This document shows positions 39,781 through 50,029 of a stretch of 64,000 nt of DNA, in pieces. Position numbers and translations under genes: made by a program. How positions within the stretch are numbered: the first letter of the stretch is position 1; each line of letters begins with the position of its first letter. The notes under the pieces were generated by a model. It searched no databases. It saw only the letters and a list, made by a program, of their open reading frames with translations, and was not told the DNA's origin. Source of the stretch: Rusavskia elegans (lineage: Eukaryota; Ascomycota; Lecanoromycetes; Teloschistales; Teloschistaceae); the NCBI GenBank assembly GCA_011316305.1, contig SAUG01000004.1:1-64000 (forward strand), in the 5' to 3' direction.

Positions 39781-40040
39781 ACGTCTTCGAGGAGTTCTCG
39801 CGAACGACGAGATTTAAACCAATCAGACATTGATTAGTCATCAATATCCTGTTCAGGAACAGCTATTTGCCCCTAAGGTAGTAAAAAACCAAGGAATCGC
39901 TAAAGCACGCTATACCTGCAGGAGTGGGGTGGTGCTCCTCGTGGCACGATTAGTCATGTTACTGTACTATCAAAACCCTCAAAGATGATCGATCACTACT
40001 AATGTAACAACAACCACAACACCGTCTCAGCTACAACAAC

Positions 40041-40961
40041 ATGGCTGGACTTAATGCTCTTGTCATCGGTATCTGGCCGACCACATATTTCCTTATGATA
40101 TGCTAACTTTCCATCAGGTGCGAATCGTGGGCTCGGGCTCGGGCTTTTGAAGGTCTTCAAAGAGCACGGATACAATGTTTTTGGCACCATTCGACCACAA
40201 ACCAGATCTGATGCCTCCTTCAAAGATGTAAGCTAAATACTTCTCATGCTTAGAGCTTTCATCCAGTCAGTACATTAATGGGCTCAGCTTGAAGAAACGG
40301 GTGCTACCATCATAGACCTCGACTACCTGGTGGAGGACACCATTGCTGCTGCCGCCAAAACCTTTGGAGAAGATCGAACCCTAGATATTCTGGTCAACTG
40401 TGGCGGCATTGGGATGGACCCCAAGTCGTGGCTGGATACTAGTGCAGAGCAGATGATATACAAGTACCGTGTCATGACCGTGGTAAGTTTCACCATCGAA
40501 CATGGTGTCATTCTTCTCTCCTGCTCATCCATTCTTTCAAGGGGCCATTCCTGGCGAGCAGGTACTTCCATCCCAATTTAAAGAAGAGCAAGTTTGCCAA
40601 AATCGTCAATATCACATCGGAGTGGGCATCTATAGCTGGTAAATACATGGTTTTCCGTCATTCATGCGCTTTGCTAATCAAAGTTGAAGCCAACGACTGC
40701 GGAACATACGTCAGCTACCGCGTTCCCAAAACGGCACTCAATTCAATGAGTGTTGTTGTTGGAATCGAGCTCAAGGCAGCAAAAGAAAACATAGCTGTAC
40801 TTTGCATCGATCCTGGCGACGTTCCGACCAAGCTCAGTCATTGGCAGGGAGACATTAAGCTGGAGGATTCGGTGTGCGGCATGTATAACCAGATTGAAAA
40901 GGCTACCATCGAGGACTCTGGCTTGTTTGTGAACTGGGCAGGCCACAGATGGCCCTACTGA
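40041..40961 (+). CDS. short-chain dehydrogenase/reductase, 5 exons
   Basis: A classical SDR, an NAD(P)H-dependent oxidoreductase. Exons 40041-40068, 40118-40227, 40288-40482, 40542-40638 and 40684-40961 join in frame through 45-60 bp GT...AG introns to 235 residues, a normal SDR size. The cofactor motif is GANRGLG (residues 10-16), split by intron 1. The structural NNAG motif reads NCGG. The catalytic Ser lies in NITSEW, and the YxxxK pair is in YRVPK, followed by the family's DPGDVPT. The start ATG at 40041 directly opens the Rossmann strand. The substrate is unknown. The gene converges on the M20 gene with about 250 bp between the stops. Confidence 0.88.
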
Positions 40962-41171
40962 TAGACTTGCCTCATGATGGGTAGAACCTGTTTCCTGGCT
41001 ACCAGGGAACTCTACTACAGGTGACGAGCGGTCACATAATCAATAGGGAAATGATCCATTCTACGTCGAACTATTAAAGCATCAATTTCTAAGTATTTGT
41101 TCCTCGTGATGACTCGTAGGCGAGCAAGACAAAATGAGCACAATACGGCCCACTCCTCTCAACAATTCTGT

Positions 41172-41199
41172 CCTCCCCCCTCCCCCCCCTCCCCCCCCC
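41172..41199. repeat. C/T homopolymer tract
   Basis: A C-rich pyrimidine run between the convergent dehydrogenase and amidohydrolase genes, just 3' of the latter. No other feature is seen between the two stops. Confidence 0.8.
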
Positions 41200-41209
41200 G
41201 TTTGCTTTT

Positions 41210-42511
41210 TTATGCCCGACGTTCGAAAAACACAACTGAGGCGATTGCCAAGCCTTCAATACCAGCTCGTAGAGATGGCTCAATCTCAGGAGCAAACCTT
41301 GGATTATGATTGAAGGGCAAATCCCGGAGGGTACCATCCTTTTCAGCCTTGTCATACTCCGCTCTTGGGGTCACGCCATAGTTCCAATAGACATATGGTA
41401 TCGGCTTCTTGCCTGGTGGGTGTCCCAACAGAACGAAGTCATCTGCAGTGATGTCGAGGTCCATGAGAAGGACCGTCTCAGCAGCCTTGTCGCCATAGAA
41501 GCTGTGCAAGGCTTCAGTGAACCTTGCCGTTGCCTCTTTGTCGTTGTCAATCGGCGGACAACTGGCGGCAGTCACGATGCGAGGACTCCTGGGAGAGTTC
41601 GCAGCTTGGCATTCACCTTTGATGATACGCTTGACTGCATTGACTGCAGTGAGTTGGATGTCCTTGTTGAAGGAACGGATGTCCACTTTGAGGTCTGCAT
41701 ATTCCGGTATAATGCTGGCGTCTGTCCCGCCGTGAAAGGTGCCACAGGTGACGACACAAGGCTCCTTGAAGTCAATTTCTCTCGCAACAACCATCTGCAG
41801 ACGTGATATGATGCAACTTCCCATTAAGATAGGATCAATACCTAGCTCAGGCGTTGATGAATGGGTACCCTTGCCATAGACTCGAACGCTGAGTGAGTCG
41901 AGGAATCCAAGTACACGACCTGGTCGGGTCCCTACGGTGCCGGCCTTGGTGGGGACGGCATGCTGGCCTAAAACGATGTCGGGCATAGGTATTTTGTCGA
42001 AGAGGCCATCGTCAATCATTGCCTTCGCACCAAGAAGTCGCTCCTCATTGGGTTGGAAGACGCAGATAAGGGTCCCAGACCACGTGTCTCTCACTTTCCG
42101 TAGCAAGTCTGCGGCGCCTAATACGCTGGCCATATGCATATCGTGGCCGCAACCATGCATGACCCACTTGGTACAGCCGTCTGCATCCACCTGCTTCACC
42201 TTGCTTGCATATGGAAGCCCCGTGTTCTCTTTCATCGGCAAGGCGTCCAATTCCGAGCGAAGCAGCACAACCGTCCCATCTCCGTTGCGCAAGATGCCAA
42301 TAACTCCATGGCCTCCAACATTTCTCTGTACATCGTAGCCTAGCGATTCAAGATGGCCAGCAACGACAGAGGCTGTTCGGGATTCCTGGCAAGGTAGCTC
42401 CGGGTGTTGGTGGATGTCTTTGTAAAGTGTGCTATACTTCTCCAGGTCTGGGAAGGACTCCTCGAAGACATCCCGCCATTTGTCGAATGAGAGAGAGGCT
42501 TCTACCTGCAT
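41210..42511 (-). CDS. M20-family amidohydrolase (aminoacylase/hippuricase-like)
   Basis: A single-exon 433-residue metallopeptidase-family enzyme of the M20D type, a group that hydrolyses N-acyl amino acids and related amides. Metal-binding and catalytic elements are visible: HPELP (about 36-40), HGCGHDMH (119-126, with Cys and His ligands), NEE (155-157), GQHAVP, and a C-terminal HNPRF near residue 400. The length is normal. The ATG at 42511 is the first in the frame; upstream codons are open only without an ATG. No signal peptide is obvious. It is divergent from the small gene at 43,200. The exact substrate cannot be deduced. Confidence 0.88.
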   Translation of the reverse strand: MQVEASLSFDKWRDVFEESFPDLEKYSTLYKDIHQHPELPCQESRTASVVAGHLESLGYDVQRNVGGHGVIGILRNGDGTVVLLRSELDALPMKENTGLPYASKVKQVDADGCTKWVMHGCGHDMHMASVLGAADLLRKVRDTWSGTLICVFQPNEERLLGAKAMIDDGLFDKIPMPDIVLGQHAVPTKAGTVGTRPGRVLGFLDSLSVRVYGKGTHSSTPELGIDPILMGSCIISRLQMVVAREIDFKEPCVVTCGTFHGGTDASIIPEYADLKVDIRSFNKDIQLTAVNAVKRIIKGECQAANSPRSPRIVTAASCPPIDNDKEATARFTEALHSFYGDKAAETVLLMDLDITADDFVLLGHPPGKKPIPYVYWNYGVTPRAEYDKAEKDGTLRDLPFNHNPRFAPEIEPSLRAGIEGLAIASVVFFERRA

Positions 42512-43199
42512 GGTGGTGGTGGTGTTGGTTGGCAGAGGCAGAAAGATGTGTAAAGTTAAAGGGTTTGATTGCTGGAGGTCAGGCAAATATTTGAAGCGGC
42601 TAATGGCTCGCTTGAACTGCTAATTTGCAGGTTTATGATAGACGGGAACTCCCGTGTGCCGCTACTACTTAGTGGCGCCTCTTTCTAGGACGGACAGCGC
42701 TCAACGCCAATTAGACAGCTGAACGGGGCGGCTAGGTGCGGGGTAAATCGGGTACGGGGGGGCTTGCTTGGGGGGTAGTACAGTACAAGTTCAATCACCT
42801 ACCGTTTGCAGCCGATGACCACAGCAGTCCGAAACAATTGCATACATTGTATGCATGCACAGTTTGTCGAATGATCCAATAAGGCTATGACACGAAATGA
42901 AAGCCCCCCCACCCTACTACGCCCGGCATGGCACAAGGCCAATTTCAAAGGGGAGTGAAATGTCCAATACAATTAAAAGCCGCACACACCATCGATAAAT
43001 GGGTATGTGGCTCAACATAAAGCAGCGCTGTGCAGAACGAGCCAATATTCCGGCGTGATGAGAGACAATTAGGAGCCGCAGCTTCGTCTTACTTATCCTT
43101 TGAGGCATTCTTCTATACTCGGCGGCAGGCTGAACCAAATCTTATCACATCATACCTCAAATTATCTACCAAACCAAGCAAAACCAACCGACTATCACC
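42512..43199. promoter_or_regulatory. divergent promoter region
   Basis: 688 bp between two divergent starts. It contains a CCAAT box at 42,876-42,880 and the palindrome-like ttgtatgcatgcac near 42,850. No coding sequence is seen. Transcription-factor sites are not assigned. Confidence 0.35.
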
Positions 43200-43409
43200 A
43201 TGAGCCAACCCTGGAATGCTTTCTGGCCTCCGGCTCCGGCCAATCTCTTCGTCAATGCCAACCTCAATGTTGTCTGCGCCTCCAAGGGAGCGCTGCCTCA
43301 CGACACCAAATTCGCTGACGGCACAAAAGTCATGCGTTTGGACGAAATGAAGACATTCCTGGCCGAAGTCACCGAGAAAAAGAAGGATGGTATGGAGCCT
43401 ACCGACTAG
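43200..43409 (+). CDS. 69-residue unknown protein
   Basis: An intronless small frame with a good fungal start context (ATCACCATGAG). The protein begins MSQPWNAFWPPAPANLF, has a mixed middle and a charged tail (EVTEKKKDGMEPTD). There is no signal peptide or membrane segment. Codon use and composition look coding, and a leader with pyrimidine-rich and CAAA-rich sequence precedes it. Family not recognised. It could be a short conserved fungal protein or the first exon of a longer gene, but a stop closes it before any convincing donor. Confidence 0.6.
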   Translation: MSQPWNAFWPPAPANLFVNANLNVVCASKGALPHDTKFADGTKVMRLDEMKTFLAEVTEKKKDGMEPTD

Positions 43410-43693
43410 TTGCTATCAAGGTAAGATATTCTAGTCAATTGCTTGTTTATATATGTCTGACTTCATCCAGGGTCTCGGTCTTGAGGTGTAATTCAGGCTT
43501 TCAGCAACGACAGGCGAGGCAGGAAACTCGGGTTATGGAACATATAATGATAGCACAAAGTCTGGTGATAGGAGCAAGTCAATTTCAACATATCAATCGC
43601 TTGATTCGTACTACACCTCCTTTCTCCCATATTGAAATCCCAAATTCTCGTGATATTTCGGCACCCTTTCTTTGTGGTGCAGACATGCGCCTT

Positions 43694-44723
43694 TCAATAC
43701 ACGACGAGTATTCTCAATTCAATACTTTCTCTCGGGGGTTCGCTGTTGGGACAGGTTGGGTCGAAGAAAGAGGCATGAGCAACTGTACACAAGTCCAGTC
43801 AGATATCTTCAGCAGAGAATGAATTACGTATGGGACACACCTTCTCCCGGTACAGTAGAGTCCATGGATTTGAACACGATGAGCTCGGTCGCGAGTTGGT
43901 TGCTCAAGTAGTACCATTTCTGCGACTGATTGTAAACAACTTGCTGTGATTCGAGCACTGCTGTTGCGTGTACTTCGTCGAATGATACGATGTCATCTCG
44001 AGCGAGAGATTGAAGATCGCAGAGAGCGAGGGGCCAGCTCCGGAGTGGTCCTTTCAAGGGTTTCCAGACGCTATCAACTATCAGATAAATCCCGCAGGAA
44101 GGACAAACGTGGGACATACTTCAGCATCTGTATTCGAGACCTTTTGATCGTCTCGGCTTGTGTTTTGTCTCCTGTTAATTGCTCAATGAGCTCCAATGCG
44201 TAGTCATGGGTGTAATCTGGCCTGTTAGCACATACGCTTCCGCAGATGGGTGCTTGCCGTACCGGTATGAACGTTCGGAATAGGCTGGCCGAAGCTCCCC
44301 AAATGGCCTCCTTTATCATCGGACCGACGAATCTATCCAACTTAGCCCTTTGTTTCACAACAAGAAGAACTCGATATAACTAACAACGCATTCATGAACA
44401 TAAGCCGCTCGGATACCTAATCTCTCTTTCAAGAGAGCCTTGATCTCAGGCATGTAGATGCTCTTGAGTTTCTCCTGGTCGAAATAGTTCTCATAGTCCA
44501 TCCTCGTGTTTAAATCGGCGAGTAGGAAGCCCTCACGGTCGAGGGACAGTGTATCCTTCAACGGTCGCAAGTCATGAATAGGAACATTGGGCACCCGGAC
44601 TACATTGTAGTTGCAAACTGGGAAATCACTATCCGGAGGCTGGAATAGAAGTTCGTATGGGCGCTGGTGCGATGGCCATGACTCTCGCTCGAAGAAGGTC
44701 AGCGTTGCTTCTGTACAGGCCAT
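43694..44723 (-). CDS. CmcJ/AsaB-like oxidoreductase
   Basis: A member of the CmcJ/NvfI ("GA4 desaturase-like") family, proteins often found in fungal secondary-metabolite clusters. Four exons: 44723-44385, 44340-44120, 44070-43841 and 43782-43694, about 292 residues. Exons 2-4 are well defined; the first intron's ends (44 bp) are the least certain. Family landmarks: PYELLF near the N-terminus, SLDREGFLL, NVWKPLKGP (rebuilt across intron 2), WPLALCD, KWYYLSNQ, ELIVFKSMDS, HASFFDP (after intron 3) and the C-terminal PPRESIELR. The segment between AAYVHECV and NVW diverges more. The reaction is not defined. It is convergent with the 69-residue gene and divergent from the SET gene. Confidence 0.82.
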
Positions 44724-45468
44724 GATGTAGGAAATTTCAAAAGCTTTTTTCTTGAGTTCGCACGCAATCTAATCTTTCTTCAGTGAATGCGGCTCCGTTC
44801 ATCACTGTACTCTTTTCTCGTTCCACCAAACCCCGCGCTCTCTACCCGCTTGCCAACTCGTAAGGCATGGCCGAGAGGGGAAGCAGGTCGAGAGGGTGTC
44901 ATGGCTGCATCCTGATGAGAATGGGCTTGCCCTCACCCCAGCTACACAACGATATAGCCGTATCTACTGGACCAAGGGCTCCTGCGCAATGCTGCGAGGC
45001 TAGGTGGGGTTGGGCATGGTCGGGCGTGGTCAGTGAACGACGGGGGTTGAGTGGGCTCGCTGCCTTTACCTGAGACCTAATCAGAAAACAAGGGTGTGGG
45101 CTAATGCGGGACAACTAAAGTATAAGGCACGGTCCGCGGGCGGTTCCATTGGGTAAAGGCAGAAAATCATCTCAAGATCACAAGTTGAGCTAAGCAGCCA
45201 CGCGCTTGTCCTGAAGGATAGAGCAGCTCTTCGTGTTGTACTGTACTACATACACTGCCTAGCATTTGTAGGTACACCACCTATACAAACGAGAAAGGCA
45301 ACGGCATGATGGTACTTTGGGGATAACGATTCATCAAATGCCTCATAAATAGGAAGGTTAACTCGGTCATTCACAAGACGAACTGGCTCAAATCCATATA
45401 ATACAGTCCACAAGAGCAAGGCTAACAAAATTATTGGCGACGCTTCCTCCATCAACGGCCCCAGAATT
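44724..45468. promoter_or_regulatory. divergent intergenic region
   Basis: 745 bp between the CmcJ-like and SET starts, with pyrimidine-rich patches. Frames within it (for example 44,867-45,073) show no domain. No gene is seen. Confidence 0.4.
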
Positions 45469-46988
45469 ATGATGGAGGTGAAATCGAAGGACGAAACCGA
45501 TTCCCTTATACAATGGTTCTTGGAGAATGGCGGACGTCTCAACGAGTCGATGGAGATGATCCACAGTCCCGATCATGGTTATCACCATGTTGCAAGCAGA
45601 ATCATCTATGCTAAAGAAATTGCTGGCATGTGTCCATTTAGTCTGACTTTATCCCACCTCAATGCACTTCCGTCACCCCCAGTCGGCATTCGCAACTGCT
45701 CGAACGAGAGCATCTGTTCCAAACTGGTAGGGAAAGTAAACCAGAGTACTGTTGCGGCCTTCTTCCTTGCCGAGCAGCGGCTTAAGGGTCCTGACAGCTT
45801 CTGGTTTCCGTATGTTCGGCTACTACCAAACGAAGCTGAGATGTCAACACCGCTGTGGTTCAAGGATGAAGAACTCATTTACCTTAAGGGAACAAATCTA
45901 CTTTCGAATGACGGTCCCCGAGAACAAACTTCCGTGGGTCGTTGGGAAGGCATGCACAGAGAGCAGTGGGAACAAGCAATCGCTGCGCTCAAAGATGCTG
46001 GGGAGTTGGCAGGCGAATTTACGTGGTGAGTACCCTGAACCTCTCTGTTCAATCTAAACCTACTTCTTATCAGGAAGTGAGCTATTTGCATTCAGCCATT
46101 TACTCATATTTTCGGTGGTAACTTGAATCTTTCAATAGGGAGCTATTCCTGTGGGCTGGAACGATATTTTCTTCGAGGAGCTTCACGTCCAACTTGCTCT
46201 TGATGAGCAATAACGATTCCTTCCCGCTCCTATACCCGGTAATAGACATATTCAATCATCGCTTTGATGCCAAGGTAGAATGGCAACTCGACGCTGGTAA
46301 TTTCGGTCTGTGCCTTACAGAAAGAACTGAGCAGGGCCAGCAGATCTTCAACGATTACGCGCGAAAGGGAAATGAAGAGCGTAGGATTGCCTCTATCAAA
46401 TCCTTTCTATCATGCTAAATTGCACTAGTTTTGATGGGATACGGATTCTGTATCCCCGGTAACCCTTGCGATCAAGTTGCCTTCCGACTTGGCCAGGTAC
46501 CACCAGAAATACACCGCATACTCCGCGAGCGTGTGCCGAGCCACTGGTGCTCTGAAACCTGGGACCCACAGGAATCTGTCTTCTATATTCGGGGCTCATT
46601 CCATTACACATCCGGCTACGGTAACCAATATGGTATTCCGAAACTAGATTGCCTGCGGGGAATCCCTCCGGAGCTGGCGCACTCGGTATATGCAATCATA
46701 CTCGCAAGTGATGAGAATGCTGCTCTTTCCGAGGGGCTGGAGGATTCAAAACGGATATGGGCTGGCACTCTCGATGCTTTGCTCCAGCAAGCGGAGGCAC
46801 AACTGCTGGCAATCACTCGATGGAACTCCGAACTTCCCGACCTACCTTCAACGGCCGGAGCCAAGGCAGCCTCGATGTACCGAATTGGGCAATTGAAGAT
46901 ACTAGACGAAGTGATTTCGGAGCTAAGGGCGTTTATGGATCCGCTTCGAGAAGGTCATGTTGGTACTGGAGAAGCATTTCAGGAATAG
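45469..46988 (+). CDS. SET-domain protein lysine methyltransferase
   Basis: A methyltransferase of the Rubisco-LSMT/SETD3-like type, enzymes that methylate lysine (sometimes histidine) in non-histone proteins using S-adenosylmethionine. Exons 45469-46025, 46139-46380 and 46429-46988 join in frame through 113- and 48-bp introns to 452 residues. The N-terminus has the family's IQWFLENGG start. The SET core has PVIDIFNHRF (SAM/NH motif) and IFNDYARKGNEELL (catalytic Tyr), rebuilt across intron 2, then GYGF. A helical substrate-binding domain follows. The usual NNYG reads NDYA. The ATG pair at 45469 starts the conserved region, so no upstream exon is needed. Substrate unknown. Confidence 0.87.
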
Positions 46989-47136
46989 AATGAACGTACA
47001 AGGTAGGTATGTTATAGAGTTAGGGTGTGATTGTTGGAGAAGGTATATCGTAGCTGCTCTACAATGTCGGGTCGTCGGGCTGCATACAGAGTGAGTGTTG
47101 TTAATGTTTTGTAAAGCTTGAACAGAGCGAGGGTTT

Positions 47137-47515
47137 TCAAGGACTCGATGCCCCATTTCCCCGCAAAGATCGCGCTGCCCAGGTTGACCGAATTATCTCT
47201 GTATCATAAGCAGATCGTAGAATTTGTCGCAAAAGGCTACCCTTTGATGGTTTCTTGGGCTTCTTTGGTTTCTTCGGTTGGTTGGAGATTGACCCCCAAC
47301 AAGAGTTGTCGGCTGGCGCAGGCTCTGGCTCTACCTCCAGGTCCGGCTCCACTGTATCATCACGATCCGTTGTAGGAGCATTGTATGCAGAAGGAGGTGA
47401 AATATCCAGAAGCTCGCTAGCGGGTATGTGAGTGAAATCTGGACTTGTGTACTCTCCAGTATACCGATCATGTGATTGTATGCAGCACGTAGCATGTATT
47501 GGAATATGGAAATTC
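47137..47515 (-). pseudogene. possible truncated gene, 3' part
   Basis: An open minus-strand frame of about 125 codons with no ATG ends at 47137. Composition is coding-like, with an acidic VEPDLEVEPEPAP patch and a basic QPKKPKKPKKPSKG patch. It could be the last exon of a gene whose 5' part lay where the RIPed block now begins (about 47,580), or chance. Family not recognised. Confidence 0.3.
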
Positions 47516-48130
47516 AGTTATCACGTTTGATTATGTAATCTTAGTAAGGCTCAGGAGGATTTATCTGAGGCCAATCGCTTAGCGGTAACTAGTCTGTTTA
47601 GATATAGTAGCTTTAGTATTAGTTTTTTAATATCTTTTGGTTTTCTAATATATAGATTTTTAGATAATTTAATTAATATTTATTTTATTATTTTAATAGA
47701 TTATAAATCCGGTCTAGTACGCTTTTATTTAGCTATATTATATACGAATTATATATTTAAATAAAGATAACTTTCTATTATACTAAAATATATTATATAT
47801 AGAAATTTTTCTATAGTAAAATTAATTATATTAAATTACTTCTATTTTTTCTTTCTATTTAAAATCTTTTAAATTAAAAGAAAAAATAGCGGTTTAATAT
47901 TTTTCCGTCGTATAAAATAATAGTAGCGAGCGCTTTTAAATAGTTAAAAAAAGTTAATTTTATTCTAAAATCGAATTTTTTCGTAAAAACTATTTTAATA
48001 TCCTATTCTAGATCTAATAATCTATTAAAAATCTATTATAATCTAGTATTTAAAGTTTCGATATCCGATAGATCTACTATAAATTTACGCCGAAATTTTT
48101 CGAGTAACGAAATTTTATATTAGCGGTAAT
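47516..48130. other. border into AT-rich block 2
   Basis: CA/TG disappear from about 47,590. RIPed sequence of unknown origin lies between the gene island and the Gypsy LTR. Confidence 0.5.
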
Positions 48131-48370
48131 TGTAAAGCGCCAGACGCGTTATATAGGTCCTGGAAATATAATTAGGACGTTTAGAAACGAAGCTTGCCGT
48201 CTAGTCGCCAGAGTATCGCTAGCGCGTCGGATCTCGATCCTTCCCCGCTTTTTCCTTTTTTTTTATTACTAGGCTATACCCCAGTCTTTCTAGAGTATAA
48301 GTTAGTTCTATAATATATCTTTCGTCTAGTCTATAATTATATACTGCTCTAGAAATATATCCACTTTATA
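48131..48370 (+). repeat. 5' LTR
   Basis: Starts tgtaaagcgccagacgcg and ends ...actttata (TG...CA with the final CA converted to TA by RIP). It pairs with 56,270-56,508, and most differences are transitions. Confidence 0.88.
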
Positions 48371-49017
48371 GTTCTAATTTATTATTTTAAACGTTTCTGG
48401 TTCGGTATATATTATTTATAGTATAATTATATCGACGTTAACGCGTAGTATTTATAGTAGTTATAGTTTTAGTAAAATACTTTAAATAGAACTATCCTAA
48501 ACTAGCGCTAAAGCTATTAAGCCGCGGATTATAGATATTACGGATTAATCTAATAAATATAATCTATTTATATCGAAGACGTCTAATAAAGAAAACTCTA
48601 GTTTATTTTCTATAGTTTAGAAAATCTAATCGGAACTTTATAATAATTTTATTACTAGCGTATTAGTAGACTATATTATTTCCGGTAGCTAAATCTATTA
48701 ATAGTAGCTATCTAATAGTTAGTTATAGTCTAATAGAGGTATTTCTTTAGAGATTTTTATCTTTAGAAATTCTAATCCTGGTTAGCCGCCAAATAGTAGT
48801 AATAATCCGAACGATAATAGAGATAATAGCGATAATTCCGATAATAATAAAGAATTTCGAGCCTTAGAGACTTAAATAGTAGTAAAGAAAAAGATTCTTT
48901 TAAAGGTATACTATAGAATAGAGGTTTTCCGTATAATAGATCCGAATTATATTTTAGATAATAATTAACCTTCCTTTAGACTAGCTATTAGGCCTTCGCG
49001 AGCGCTATAAGTTTCGT

Positions 49018-49830
49018 TAAAATTTAAAATTAAAGAGCCTAAGAAGTACAGCGATAAAATAACCTTTAAAAAATACTATAAATAGGTCGAATTCTATAGG
49101 AATTAGTTCTATAAATCCGATACCTTATCTATCTATATAGATTAAATTCGATAGGCCTAGAATTTTATTAAAAATTAGAAATTAAACTATTAGCTCGAGA
49201 AAAAGGAATCCTTTATTAATAAAAATACCTTTAACGATATATTATAGGATAAGTTTATAGATTTTCTTTTAAATTTTACTACCGATCCTAAATCCTATTT
49301 ATTAGATACCGCAAGAAAGTATTTTTATATAACTTAAAATAAGGATTAGAATATCCTAGAATTCTATAATTTCTTTATATTATTAGAAGCCTAGCTGCTT
49401 CCTTTATTAGAAGAATAGCGTTTAATCTTTTTTCTTTTTAAGATTTATCCGGAATTATAGCGTACTATACGCGCTTAAAGCGCGAAATTAAAAGACTTCG
49501 GCTATAATAAATAGGTAGTTTAAACTATCCGATAGGAAAATATAGGTAAAGCAACGCCGAATTAGTAGTAGAATTCTTCTACTAATAGATTTTATCTATT
49601 TCCGTATAATAAAGAAAACTTTCGAGGATTCGAAAATCGAAACCGGAAAGGCCGATAATAAAATAGTCGGAATAATATTAGTAGAAGGGATATTTCTAAT
49701 ATTAGTAATAATAATTCTAGAAAATATAAACGAGATAATAAATCTAGTATCTACTTTATTTATAGTAGTATAGATTATTAGTCTAAAAGTTACCCTAAAA
49801 ACTAGAACTAAAGTTAAAGTAATCAGAAGT
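49018..49830 (+). pseudogene. Gypsy gag remnant with zinc knuckle
   Basis: A capsid-like frame, KFKIKEPKKYSDK..., is broken by several RIP stops. At 49,749-49,790 the spacing Y-x2-Y-x4-Y-x4-Y replaces the expected C-x2-C-x4-H-x4-C. Each Cys codon has become Tyr by G to A and the His codon Tyr by C to T. Most of the frame is still readable. Confidence 0.75.
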
Positions 49831-50029
49831 CTAATAACTCTCGCGGTAATAATAATCGGTTATTTAAAAAGCCTATTATTAATATAATAAAAGGTAATCC
49901 TAGTAATATTAACTAGTTAAAAAACTAAAAGGGCTAGTTATAGCTTTAATAATAGTCTAGAATAAGCTAATTAAAATAAGAAACGGTCTTTTAACTAGAA
50001 TATTTATCGAGTTACTAGTAAAAGGATAT

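Noticed and set aside
43439..43822. 127-codon plus frame
   Set aside because: Overlaps the last exon and intron of the CmcJ-like gene on the other strand; no domain of its own.
48126..48130. gtaat as certain Gypsy target duplication
   Set aside because: The same 5-mer also precedes the 3' LTR internally, so its meaning is uncertain; mentioned only as suggestive.
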